From NCBI GenBank assembly GCA_044224925.1, contig JBGAJM010000012.1, forward strand, positions 4,810-68,809: a DNA stretch of 64,000 bases, in the 5' to 3' direction. Positions 53,582 through 61,452 of this stretch are shown in pieces. The translations under genes were made by a program, and so were the position numbers. This DNA comes from Kapaibacterium sp044224925. GTDB lineage: Bacteria > Bacteroidota > Ignavibacteria > Kapaibacteriales > Kapaibacteriaceae. Numbering within the stretch: the first letter of the stretch is position 1; each line of letters opens with the position of its first letter. The notes beneath the pieces are model-generated. The model saw nothing but the letters and a program-made list of their open reading frames with translations, had not been told where the DNA came from and did not search any database.

Positions 53582-55843
53582 ATGCATGTTGTTCGCAAGA
53601 CCATCAATGGAAAAGAACTCTCCATTGAAACAGGTCGCTTTGCCAAACTCGCCGACGCATCCGTAATGGTGCGCTACGGCGACACCATGGTTCTCGTCAC
53701 GGTATGTGCCGCCGCTGAACCCAAGCCCGATATCGACTTCCTTCCGCTTACCTGCGAGTATCGCGAAAAGCATGCTTCTGCAGGAAAGATCCCAGGCGGT
53801 TTCTTCCGTCGCGAAGGAAAGCCAACGGATAAAGAAGTACTCTCATCCCGCCTGATCGATCGTCCATGCCGCCCGATGTTCCCGAAGGAATGGCGCTGCG
53901 ACACACAGATCATCGCCACCGTGTATTCGTACGACAAGGAAAACGATTCCGATGTGTTGGCCGCCACGGGTGCATCTGCTGCGCTGATGCTCAGCAATGT
54001 TCCGTTCAACGGACCGATCTCGGAAGTGCGTGTTGGCCGCGTGAATGGCGAGTTCATCGTGAACCCGTCGCATGCAGAGCTGGCCGAGTCCGACCTCGAG
54101 ATCCTCGTTGCCGGTTCGGATACATCCATCGTGATGGTAGAAGGTTCGTCGCTGGAGATCAGCGAGGCCGACTTCGTTGCGGGGATGGAATTCGCCCACA
54201 ACTGGATCCGCGAAATGAATGCTCTCCAACGTGAGTTGGCCGCACTCGTTGGCGCACCGCCGAAGCGTGAATTGGTGAAGGCAGAACTCCCGGAAGAGTT
54301 CGTTGCTGCCGTCAAGAACGCCGTGGTCGACAAGATCCGCACGAGCATTCGCGTCGAGTCCACCAAGGACCAACGCAATGCCCTGCGCAAGGAAGTACGT
54401 CAACTGGCCATCGACGCCGTTACACCGATCGTTGCTGCCAACGAGGCACTTGCCACGATCAAGGTCGACAAAACGGTCGACGGACTGCTCAAGAAGATCG
54501 AAGCGTATGAAATGCGCGAGATGATCTTGAACGAAGGACGTCGTCTCGACGGTCGTAGCACCACGCAGATCCGTCCGATCACGTGCGAAGTGGAGGTCCT
54601 CCCCCGCACGCACGGTTCGGCACTGTTCACACGCGGTGAAACACAGTCGCTCACAACGGTCACGTTGGGCACGAAGCGCGACATGCAATTGGTCGACGGA
54701 CTCTTGCCAACGTATGAGCGCCGTTACATGCTGCACTATAACTTCCCGCCATTCTCCACCGGAGAAACGGGACGGTTCGGATTCACGAGCCGTCGTGAAG
54801 TGGGTCACGGCGATCTTGCCGAGCGCGCCCTCGAATGCTTCATCCCGGATGAAGAAGAGTTCCCGTATACGATCCGCGTGGTCTCGGACATTCTCGAGTC
54901 GAACGGCTCGTCGTCCATGGCCACGGTCTGCGCCGGTTCGCTTGCACTCATGCAAGCCGGTGTTCCACTGAAGAAGGCTTGCGCCGGTATCGCCATGGGC
55001 TTGATCTATGAGAACGAGCGCGTGGCGGTGTTGAGCGATATCCTTGGTGACGAGGACTTCCTTGGCGACATGGACTTCAAGGTGACAGGATCGGTCGACG
55101 GGATCACAGCCTGCCAAATGGACATCAAGATCGAAGGACTGAGCGTCGACATCATGCGTACGGCTCTCGAGCAAGCACGTCAAGGTCGCTTGCACATCCT
55201 TGGCATCATGAACGAAACACTGGCAACGAATCGCACGGAACTCTCGGCCTATGCTCCGAAGCTCACGACCATTCAGATCCCAACAGAAATGATCGGTCTC
55301 GTGATCGGTTCCGGCGGCGAGACCATTCGTGGTATCGTCAAGGACACCGGCGCAGAGATCAACATCGCCGACGATGGGACGATCACCATTGCTGCCGTGG
55401 ATGGCGAGAGCGCCGAGAAGGCCATCGAGCGTATCCGTTCGCTTACGCGTCCGGTTGAACTCGGTGCCACCTACACCGGAACGGTCAAGGAGATCCGCGA
55501 AGGTCTTGGTGCCTTTGTCGAGATCCTGCCCAAGAAGCAAGGTCTGCTCCACATCTCGCAGCTCGACTACCGTCGCGTTGCCACAGTGGCCGAGATCCTG
55601 AAGGTGGGCGATGTGCTCGACGTGAAGCTCATCGAGATCCAGCCTGACGGAAAGTTCCGCCTGAGCCGCAAGGCCCTGATGACGCCTCCGGAAGGATACG
55701 TCGAAGAGGAACGTCGCGAGCGTCCGCAAGGCGATCGTGGCGGATACGGCGACCGTGGCGGATACGGTGACCGTGATCGCGGTCCACGTCGCGACGACCG
55801 TGGCGGACACGGCGATCGTGGTCGCGGCCCACGTCGCGACTAA
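53582..55843 (+). CDS. pnp: Polyribonucleotide nucleotidyltransferase (PNPase)
   Basis: Phosphorolytic 3'-5' exoribonuclease. The ATG at 53582 has AAGGA 6 bases upstream; frames starting further left lack such a site. The 753 residues have two RNase PH domains (first: DTMVLVTVCAAAEPKPDIDFLPLTCEYREK, IPGGFFRREGKP; second: GRRLDGRSTTQIRPI, LFTRGETQSLTTVTLGT, FTSRREVGHGDLAERAL), a KH domain (IGLVIGSGGETIRGI) and an S1 domain (GATYTGTVKEIREGLGAFVEI). The tail has Gly/Arg/Asp repeats (YGDRGG), possibly for RNA or protein contacts. The upstream stem-loop suggests post-transcriptional control. Confidence 0.97.
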   Translation: MHVVRKTINGKELSIETGRFAKLADASVMVRYGDTMVLVTVCAAAEPKPDIDFLPLTCEYREKHASAGKIPGGFFRREGKPTDKEVLSSRLIDRPCRPMFPKEWRCDTQIIATVYSYDKENDSDVLAATGASAALMLSNVPFNGPISEVRVGRVNGEFIVNPSHAELAESDLEILVAGSDTSIVMVEGSSLEISEADFVAGMEFAHNWIREMNALQRELAALVGAPPKRELVKAELPEEFVAAVKNAVVDKIRTSIRVESTKDQRNALRKEVRQLAIDAVTPIVAANEALATIKVDKTVDGLLKKIEAYEMREMILNEGRRLDGRSTTQIRPITCEVEVLPRTHGSALFTRGETQSLTTVTLGTKRDMQLVDGLLPTYERRYMLHYNFPPFSTGETGRFGFTSRREVGHGDLAERALECFIPDEEEFPYTIRVVSDILESNGSSSMATVCAGSLALMQAGVPLKKACAGIAMGLIYENERVAVLSDILGDEDFLGDMDFKVTGSVDGITACQMDIKIEGLSVDIMRTALEQARQGRLHILGIMNETLATNRTELSAYAPKLTTIQIPTEMIGLVIGSGGETIRGIVKDTGAEINIADDGTITIAAVDGESAEKAIERIRSLTRPVELGATYTGTVKEIREGLGAFVEILPKKQGLLHISQLDYRRVATVAEILKVGDVLDVKLIEIQPDGKFRLSRKALMTPPEGYVEEERRERPQGDRGGYGDRGGYGDRDRGPRRDDRGGHGDRGRGPRRD

Positions 55844-55869
55844 GCCACCACCAACCACACCGACTCAAC

Positions 55870-55900
55870 AAGGGGACGTACTTCACTGTGCGTCCCCTTT
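55870..55900 (+). terminator. Intrinsic terminator after pnp
   Basis: AAGGGGACG (55870-55878) pairs with CGTCCCCTT (55891-55899), 9 bp around a 12-base loop, followed by a short T-rich stretch (TGTCTTT). It lies 26 bases after the pnp stop. Confidence 0.8.
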
Positions 55901-55912
55901 GTCTTTCCCTCG

Positions 55913-55920
55913 TATCTTCG
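55913..55920 (+). promoter_or_regulatory. Putative -7 element of the 55925 gene
   Basis: TATCTTCG ends 4 bases before the ATG. The spacing equals that before Ppx and recO. Confidence 0.45.
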
Positions 55921-55924
55921 ACGT

Positions 55925-57109
55925 ATGCAGGAACGGGGTCGCATACTATCCATCGATATACTTCGGGGTCTGGTCATGGTCATCATGGCCCTGGACCATA
56001 CGCGCGACTACTTCAATGTGAACGCCATCTCGGGTCAAGATCCACTCGACCTTGCCACCACCACACCCTTGATCTTCTTCACGCGATGGATCACGCATTT
56101 CTGCGCTCCGATCTTCGTTCTCCTCTCCGGCCTTTCCGCCTTCCTTGTTGTGGATCGTACGTCGAAGAAAGGCGCGGCCGCGCTCTTCCTTGTGAAGCGA
56201 GGACTGTGGCTGATCGTGGCCGAGGTCACCATCGTGTCCATCGGGTGGAGCTTTAGTTTTGCCTGGCCATTCACGATGTTCCAAGTGATCTGGGCCATCG
56301 GCATGAGCATGATCCTCCTTGCCGCCGTGGTCCATCTTCCGGTGCGATGGGTGTGTGTGCTCGGTGTTGCCATCATCGTCGGACATAATGCGCTCGATGG
56401 GATCACCACACAGCCCGAGTGGCCACTGTGGTTGCAAGTTGGTTGGTCGTTGCTGCATGAGTCGAATGTGTTCAAGCCCGACGATGTGCACGTGATCGCC
56501 ATCGGCTATCCGGTGCTTCCATGGTTCGGTGTGATGTTGGTCGGGTATTCGCTTGGCGCACTGTACCGGTCGAATGTGACGGCGCAAGCACGTCATGCCT
56601 TGCTCGGTCAGATCGGCGTGACGGCCATTGCGGTCTTCATGGTGATGCGATTGATCAACGGCTATGGCGACATGCATCATTGGTCGTCGCAGTCAACAGA
56701 GATCCGCACCATCATGTCGTTCCTCGACTGCACGAAGTATCCGCCATCGCTGTTGTATACGTGCATGACGATCGGTCCGGGCCTGCTGATCCTTGCGTCG
56801 GCGGAACGGTGGACGTCGCCATTGTCGCGCATGATGATCACCTTCGGTCGCGTGCCCTTCTTCTACTACCTCGCCCACATCTATCTCATCCACACGCTTG
56901 CATGGATCACAGCACTCGCCGTTGGCACCGCATGGTCCGCTCTCGATCCCACCGCCACGTTCGGCGGCATGCCCATTGGCTTTGGATTCGAGATCGAATG
57001 GGTGTATGTGTTCTGGATCTCGGTGGTGTTGCTTCTGTATCCGGCCTGTCGGTGGTACGACGTGTACAAGACATCGCACAAGCACATCACATGGTTGCGA
57101 TATCTGTGA
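55925..57109 (+). CDS. DUF1624/HGSNAT-like membrane acyltransferase
   Basis: The 394 residues have about ten membrane segments. The start RGRILSIDILRGLVMVIMAL followed by DHTRDYFN is the diagnostic motif of the heparan-alpha-glucosaminide N-acetyltransferase (DUF1624) group, with Asp-His as the likely active site; the other copy in the window (35144-36265) has a weaker version. Such enzymes acylate surface sugars or lipids from the inner membrane, but the substrate is unknown. It begins 25 bases after the pnp terminator, and its 3' end meets the convergent hydrolase gene with no gap (57109/57110). Confidence 0.86.
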   Translation: MQERGRILSIDILRGLVMVIMALDHTRDYFNVNAISGQDPLDLATTTPLIFFTRWITHFCAPIFVLLSGLSAFLVVDRTSKKGAAALFLVKRGLWLIVAEVTIVSIGWSFSFAWPFTMFQVIWAIGMSMILLAAVVHLPVRWVCVLGVAIIVGHNALDGITTQPEWPLWLQVGWSLLHESNVFKPDDVHVIAIGYPVLPWFGVMLVGYSLGALYRSNVTAQARHALLGQIGVTAIAVFMVMRLINGYGDMHHWSSQSTEIRTIMSFLDCTKYPPSLLYTCMTIGPGLLILASAERWTSPLSRMMITFGRVPFFYYLAHIYLIHTLAWITALAVGTAWSALDPTATFGGMPIGFGFEIEWVYVFWISVVLLLYPACRWYDVYKTSHKHITWLRYL

Positions 57110-58561
57110 TCACCAGTGCTTCGTTGCCGTTGCAACGTTGCCCCATGTGTTCGTGATGGTGATCCGCATGTCCGTACTTGACGCAGAGATCGCACTTGGA
57201 TCGCGCAGCGGAACTTCGAATCGAGAGAGGATGCCGTCGTTCGTTCGCACGAGTCGCGCCGTTCCGCGTGCAGCCGTGAGCGTATCGGTGCGCACAGCGC
57301 CACCGACGGTGCTTTGTGCGATCACGCGGACATCACATTGCGTGGGAATGTGGTCCGTGAAGTCCACGATCAACGTCGGCACGTTGTCCATACGCACCAT
57401 CTCTGCGCCCTTGAAATCCGGTCGGTCCTCCAACGCAACACGTTGGACTTCGGTGCTACGCTTCAGATGCTCGACGTGAACGGTGGGTACGTTCACGGTG
57501 CGCACGGCTTTCCGACGGTTCGCATCGATCGTGAAATACTCGATGTTCATGATGTCTTGACTCTTTGCGCTCACCACACCATCGCCCGGTTCGAAGAGCG
57601 CCGGCGCACCTCCGCCGAACACACCGAGCGTCTTACGCAAGAGCTCTTGAATGAACCCTTCACTGAGCTTCGATGCACCGTTGAACATATCGATGGTGCC
57701 GATCACGCTCACGTACTCCAGGTCAAGCGGATGCGCACGCTTGCCGAGCCGCGTAAGAAACACGCCGCCATCTTCCGGACGTCGGAGGTCGCGCACGGCA
57801 GGGGCGTTGTAGGGAACATCGTCTTCGGTGCCTTGAATAGCGCTCAATGCCGCCTTGCAGGGCGTGTTCACGATCACGTTCGAAGATGCCGCGCACTGCT
57901 CAAGGTCCGTCTTCCACGTCCACACCTTTGCGAACGGCGACCCAAGATGCGGCGTGCCCACGGTGATCAGTCGCTTCACATGATGGTCGGTATATCGTTC
58001 GGTGAGATACTGCCGCGCCGCAAGTCCACCCATGCTATAGCCGATCAAGATCACGCGGTCGGCACCGGTCTGCTTCAGAACGAAGTCCACACAGGTCTCC
58101 AGCTCCTTGCCCCATGCGGCCACGGAGTCGTACGGGTTCGAGAACGAAACGATATAGAAATCACCATCTTGGTTCCCCGCCGCATTCGTCTGCACCACAC
58201 CATGCTGTACGCGCAACGTCCCGCCATTCGACAACCCAAGGTCCTTCGAGAAATACTTCGTCGCCTCACCACTCCACACATCGGACTTCTGTCCGAGCCC
58301 ATGCAGCAGCAGCACCGGATACGGCACATGCATCGTTGTGATCTCGCGTGGCGGCGTGTAGGATGGAAGGGTGGAAAGGCGGGAGGGGATGGTGGAGCAA
58401 GAAACTAAGAAGAGAGTTACGAGGAGAGTTACGAGTGACAAGTGACGAGTGACGAGTTGAGTGACAAGTGACAAGTGACGAGTGACGAGTTGAGTGACAA
58501 GTGACAAGTAACGAGTGACGAGTTGAGTGACGAGTGACAAGTGACGAGTGACAAGTTGCAT
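57110..58561 (-). CDS. Lipoprotein alpha/beta-hydrolase (lipase/esterase-like) with repeat-encoded N-terminus
   Basis: Predicted lipoprotein with an alpha/beta-hydrolase domain. It has PVLLLHGLGQKSDVWSG (oxyanion-hole region), VILIGYSMGGLAARQYL (nucleophile Ser in GYSMGG), a GDGVVSAKS block with the likely acid residue, and TVHVEHLK with the likely His. The stretch before the lipobox (LFLVSC) is unusual: from ATG 58561 it is three 11-residue repeats (LVTRHLSLVTQ) encoded by 33-bp DNA repeats, plus LVTLLVTLFLVSC. A shorter start, TTG 58441, would give a 14-residue signal without basic residues. A longer GTG 58639 is also open. The substrate is unknown; lipid or polyester hydrolysis is likely by family. 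It converges on the 55925 gene. Confidence 0.75.
   Translation of the reverse strand: MQLVTRHLSLVTQLVTRYLSLVTQLVTRHLSLVTQLVTRHLSLVTLLVTLFLVSCSTIPSRLSTLPSYTPPREITTMHVPYPVLLLHGLGQKSDVWSGEATKYFSKDLGLSNGGTLRVQHGVVQTNAAGNQDGDFYIVSFSNPYDSVAAWGKELETCVDFVLKQTGADRVILIGYSMGGLAARQYLTERYTDHHVKRLITVGTPHLGSPFAKVWTWKTDLEQCAASSNVIVNTPCKAALSAIQGTEDDVPYNAPAVRDLRRPEDGGVFLTRLGKRAHPLDLEYVSVIGTIDMFNGASKLSEGFIQELLRKTLGVFGGGAPALFEPGDGVVSAKSQDIMNIEYFTIDANRRKAVRTVNVPTVHVEHLKRSTEVQRVALEDRPDFKGAEMVRMDNVPTLIVDFTDHIPTQCDVRVIAQSTVGGAVRTDTLTAARGTARLVRTNDGILSRFEVPLRDPSAISASSTDMRITITNTWGNVATATKHW
58430..58558 (-). repeat. 33-bp tandem repeats of GTGAC type inside a coding N-terminus
   Basis: On the plus strand three copies of a 33-bp unit start at 58451, 58484 and 58517, each made of GTGACAA, GTGACGA and GAGTT steps, with partial copies at both sides. 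Read on the minus strand they encode LVTRHLSLVTQ. The unit length is a multiple of three, so copy-number changes would keep the frame. Confidence 0.9.
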
Positions 58562-58651
58562 TGGGAAGGAAAAGAGAAGTAAAAGAGAAGTAAGAAAGAA
58601 GTAAAAGAGAAGTACGAAGTAGCGAAACGACAAGTGCACGAGTGTCGGTTA

Positions 58652-58695
58652 AACTCGTCACTTGTCACTCGTAACTCGTAACTCAACTTGTCACT
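58652..58695 (-). repeat. Inverted arm of the GTGAC repeats, next to the CNNM stop
   Basis: On the minus strand GTGACAAGTTGAGTTACGAG leads into GTTACGAGTGACAAGTGACG. This begins at the CNNM stop codon (TGA at 58691-58693) and is the reverse complement of the 58430-58558 block, so the two can pair in a long stem-loop. A pyrimidine-rich tract on the minus strand (58562-58638) lies between them. Confidence 0.85.
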
Positions 58696-59977
58696 TTCTT
58701 ACCTTCATCCTCACCTTCTCCACCCTTCTCGGTGTACTCTCGAGGATCGTCACCACATAGTGTTCGAGGGTGACCACGTCGCCTTGTTTGGGGACGCGAC
58801 CGGAGTGGGCGTTGATGAGGCCGCCGATGGTCTCATACTCGCCTTCGTCGGGAAGGGGGATGGGGAGGACGTCGTTCGCCTCTCCGATATGGACGGAGGC
58901 AGCGAGTTCGAATTCTTCTTGAGTGGGCGTGGCGAGGATCTCGCTTTCGTCGTCGTATTCATCCTGAATGTTGCCGACGATCTCTTCCATGATGTCTTCG
59001 AACGTCACGAGGCCTGCCGTGCCGCCGAACTCATCGAGCACGATCACCATGTGCACCTTGCGTCGCTGCATGTCGCGAAGCAATTGCTGCAGCATCAGGT
59101 CCTCTTGCACGAAGATGGCCGGACGGAGGATGTCCTGAATGATGATGAGATCTCGGTGATGCATGAGCGTGAGCAGGTCCTTCGCATAGACGATGCCAAC
59201 GATCGTATCGATGGAGCCGCGGTAGACGGGAAGGCGACTGTATCCTTCTTCCATCACGTAGTCCAGCATCTCGCTGCTCGACATACCGATCTCGAGTCCG
59301 ATGATGTTGGAACGGGGGATCATCACCTGACCGGCCGTGGTCTCGGTGAACTCGAACACGTTCTCGATGAGCTCGCGCTCGGTCGACTCCAGGCCGCCCT
59401 CGGTCGACTGTTGAATGAGATACCGTATCTCGTCCGGACTATGCACCTCGTGCTCCGGAGCAGGCTGAATGCCGGCCATGCGCAGGATGGTGTTCGACAT
59501 CCAGTTGAGGGCCAGAATGATCGGACGAAACACGAACATGAAGGCGCGCAGCGGCAAGGCCACGGCAAGGGTCACCGCTTCACTGCGTCGAATGGCCAAG
59601 GTCTTCGGCGCTTGCTCGCCCAACACGATGTGCAAGACCGTGATGATGGAGAAGGCAATGGTGAGGCTGATCGTGTGCAACGTTGGAGCGCTCAGTTCCC
59701 AACCCACGAACACGACGAATTGCTGAATGATGTCCGACACAACGCTTTCTCCGATCCAACCAAGACCTAGCGAGGCAAGCGTGATGCCGAGCTGCGTGGC
59801 CGAGAGATAGGCGTCGAGATGCGTGAGCATGTGTCTGGCCACAACGGCCAACATGTTGCCCTCGCGCGCCTTGAGTTCGAGTGCAGAGGCCCGCACTTTC
59901 ACAATGGCGAATTCGGCGGCGACGAAGAATCCGTTCAGAAAGACAAAGAAGAGGGTAAGGGCGATGTTGCCGAGCAT
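58691..59977 (-). CDS. CNNM/CorC-type transmembrane protein with CBS domains
   Basis: Membrane protein of the CNNM-CBS (often called hemolysin/CorC) family, linked to Mg2+ or cation export. The 428 residues have an N-terminal DUF21 domain with about four membrane segments (FVFLNGFFVAAEFAIVKV, GITLASLGLGWIGE, VLGEQAPKTLAIR), a CBS pair (VMIPRSNIIGLE...GYSRLPVYRGSIDTIVGIVYAKDL; VLDEFGGTAGLVTFEDIMEEIVG) and a C-terminal CorC_HlyC domain (IGGLINAHSGRVPKQGDVV). All typical parts are present. TATATTCG lies 3 bases upstream of the ATG. GTGAC-type repeats start at its stop codon. Confidence 0.93.
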   Translation of the reverse strand: MLGNIALTLFFVFLNGFFVAAEFAIVKVRASALELKAREGNMLAVVARHMLTHLDAYLSATQLGITLASLGLGWIGESVVSDIIQQFVVFVGWELSAPTLHTISLTIAFSIITVLHIVLGEQAPKTLAIRRSEAVTLAVALPLRAFMFVFRPIILALNWMSNTILRMAGIQPAPEHEVHSPDEIRYLIQQSTEGGLESTERELIENVFEFTETTAGQVMIPRSNIIGLEIGMSSSEMLDYVMEEGYSRLPVYRGSIDTIVGIVYAKDLLTLMHHRDLIIIQDILRPAIFVQEDLMLQQLLRDMQRRKVHMVIVLDEFGGTAGLVTFEDIMEEIVGNIQDEYDDESEILATPTQEEFELAASVHIGEANDVLPIPLPDEGEYETIGGLINAHSGRVPKQGDVVTLEHYVVTILESTPRRVEKVRMKVRK

Positions 59978-59980
59978 GTA

Positions 59981-59988
59981 CGAATATA
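59981..59988 (-). promoter_or_regulatory. Putative -7 element of the CNNM gene
   Basis: TATATTCG on the minus strand, 3 bases before the ATG at 59977. It lies in the 12-base gap after recO. Confidence 0.4.
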
Positions 59989-59989
59989 G

Positions 59990-60712
59990 TTAGGGTGTGG
60001 TGCGCAGCATGTCGAACGTGGTGGTCACGATCCGTCGCTCCAGATGATGCGAGTAGTAGGCACTGAGAAAGGCGTCGATCTCGACGCGATCGGCATCAGA
60101 AATGGTGAACGACCCTGCATCGAAGGCCGATGCCTCCATGAGCTCTCGCATCACGGCATAGGCAGAGGCAGAGATCTGATATCCTCGCAGCCCTGCCACC
60201 GTCATCATCCCATTCTCCAGCGAAAGGTACAGGGAGTTGCCGGCGCCGTACGGACCGCTGTCGGGAAGGCCAAAGCCCATAAGGGTGGCAAGGTGGAGCC
60301 GGAAGACCATTCCGATGGCCACGGGACGGGAGGCCTGCTCGAGGGCGTTGAGGGAGTCCACCAGGAGCGTGAAGAGCTCTTCGTTGGGCTCTTCGTCCCG
60401 CTGGGTGCGCACCACGGTCTCGCACAGGGAAAGGCCAAGGGTGAGGTGGTCGAACGACTCGTGCAGCATACGCCGCTGGACGGTGACCTCGGCCTGTGAG
60501 ATCGTCTGCAGTTCGCGCATTTTCTTGTGGTAGACCGTAACGGCGCACTGGCGGAGCGGGTCGAGGGCGCTCCCGAACGGACTTTTCGGCGTCCGCGCGC
60601 CCTTGGCATGCACGTGCATCTTCCCGTGGGAACGGGTGTAGAGCACGGCGATCCGCGACGTGTCGCCGTATTTTCGCGAGTGGAGAACGATGGCCTCGGT
60701 ATTCAGGATCAT
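59990..60712 (-). CDS. recO: DNA repair protein RecO
   Basis: Recombination mediator that helps RecA load onto SSB-coated DNA. The 240 residues begin with the OB-fold domain (ILNTEAIVLHSRKYGDTSRIAVLYTRSHGKMHVHAKGAR, here quoted in parts: AIVLHSRKYGDTSRI and HVHAKGARTPKSPFGSALDP) and continue with the helical C-terminal domain. The C-terminal zinc-binding cysteines of some RecO proteins are absent, which is common. TATTTTGG lies 4 bases before the ATG. The divergent tRNA-Asn gene starts 71 bases away. Downstream, the CNNM gene follows after 12 bases. Confidence 0.88.
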   Translation of the reverse strand: MILNTEAIVLHSRKYGDTSRIAVLYTRSHGKMHVHAKGARTPKSPFGSALDPLRQCAVTVYHKKMRELQTISQAEVTVQRRMLHESFDHLTLGLSLCETVVRTQRDEEPNEELFTLLVDSLNALEQASRPVAIGMVFRLHLATLMGFGLPDSGPYGAGNSLYLSLENGMMTVAGLRGYQISASAYAVMRELMEASAFDAGSFTISDADRVEIDAFLSAYYSHHLERRIVTTTFDMLRTTP

Positions 60713-60716
60713 GGTC

Positions 60717-60724
60717 CCAAAATA
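60717..60724 (-). promoter_or_regulatory. Putative -7 element of recO
   Basis: TATTTTGG on the minus strand, ending 4 bases before the ATG at 60712. Confidence 0.45.
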
Positions 60725-60739
60725 CGTCCAACAGAAGCA

Positions 60740-60771
60740 TTTGGCGGAATCCGTCTGCGCCCTTATCTTTG
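60740..60771 (+). promoter_or_regulatory. tRNA-Asn promoter of Bacteroidota type
   Basis: TTTG (60740-60743), a 20-base spacer and TATCTTTG (60764-60771), 12 bases before the tRNA. This is the best match in the window to the known Bacteroidota sigma pattern TTTG-N19-21-TAnnTTTG. Confidence 0.8.
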
Positions 60772-60783
60772 TGGCCCAGTGTT

Positions 60784-60857
60784 TCCGAAGTAGCTCAGCT
60801 GGTTAGAGCATCTGACTGTTAATCAGAGGGTCCGCGGTTCAAGTCCGCGCTTCGGAG
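60784..60857 (+). tRNA. tRNA-Asn (anticodon GTT)
   Basis: Complete cloverleaf of 74 bases: acceptor stem TCCGAAG with CTTCGGA, D-loop AGCTCAGCTGGTTAGAGC, anticodon arm CTGACTGTTAATCAG with GTT in the loop, and T-arm GCGGTTCAAGTCCGC. Discriminator base G. CCA is not encoded. It has its own promoter and terminator. Confidence 0.98.
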
Positions 60858-60864
60858 CATCAAG

Positions 60865-60900
60865 AACCCGCAGTGGCCAACGCTACTGCGGGTTTTTTGT
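60865..60900 (+). terminator. Intrinsic terminator after tRNA-Asn
   Basis: AACCCGCAGT (60865-60874) pairs with ACTGCGGGTT (60885-60894), 10 bp, followed by TTTTTG. Confidence 0.93.
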
Positions 60901-61040
60901 GTCCGATTCAAAGGAGAGGTCCACAACGTACGGGTCGATGCATCCGTACGTATCGGCAGATCGAACCTGGCAGAACGTTGAGAGATAGCCTTCCACCGCC
61001 CCGAGATCCCATCAAGAGTAGACTCACAACAAAAAATGTG
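60901..61040. other. Gap without visible features
   Basis: The 140 bases between the tRNA terminator and the membrane protein gene show no convincing reading frame, repeat or hairpin. Confidence 0.7.
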
Positions 61041-61452
61041 TCATTGGTTGGGAGATGCCGAAGGGTTCCTGATCGTGAGCCCATTCACGATGAACAGGAA
61101 AACAATAGCGGCAAACCAGAGGTAGAACCCGGGACCAAGCGATCGGACCGGTGTTCCGAATCCTTCGTGGAACCACCATTCTGTGACTGCGAATCCTTCC
61201 AGCGAAAGAACGGCGGCACCCAGGCTCCAGAAAAAGGCCGGCTTGCTCCGTCCTTTCATCTTTTGAAAAATGCTGATCGCCCACGCCACGTTGGCGAACC
61301 AGCCCACATTCATCAGTAACACTCCCCACCATCCCCCCCATCAACACCTCTAGGCCGAAAGCAGATTCTGTGTTTTCACATTGAAAGACCGAAAAAAAGA
61401 GTGATGCCACAAAGAGTGTCACACTTATTCTGATGGCTGTCTGCTGATTCAT
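61041..61452 (-). CDS. Small membrane protein with a frameshift in a 7-base G run
   Basis: The ATG at 61452 overlaps the stop of the Asp-box cargo gene (ATGA) and opens a hydrophobic segment (MNQQTAIRISVTLFVASLFF) and CENTESAFGLEVLMGG. At this point the minus strand has seven G (61333-61339). With six G the frame continues as WWGVLLMNVGWFANVAW, then AISIFQKMKGRSKPAFFW, a further membrane segment and the stop at 61041, for 136 residues and about four membrane helices. As given, the frame runs on into unrelated residues, so only the last 93 codons are open from an internal ATG at 61322. The cause may be sequencing error or phase variation. No family assigned. Confidence 0.65.

Noticed and set aside
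53843..55858. Minus-strand open frame of 671 codons
   Set aside because: Antisense of pnp, which carries all PNPase motifs.
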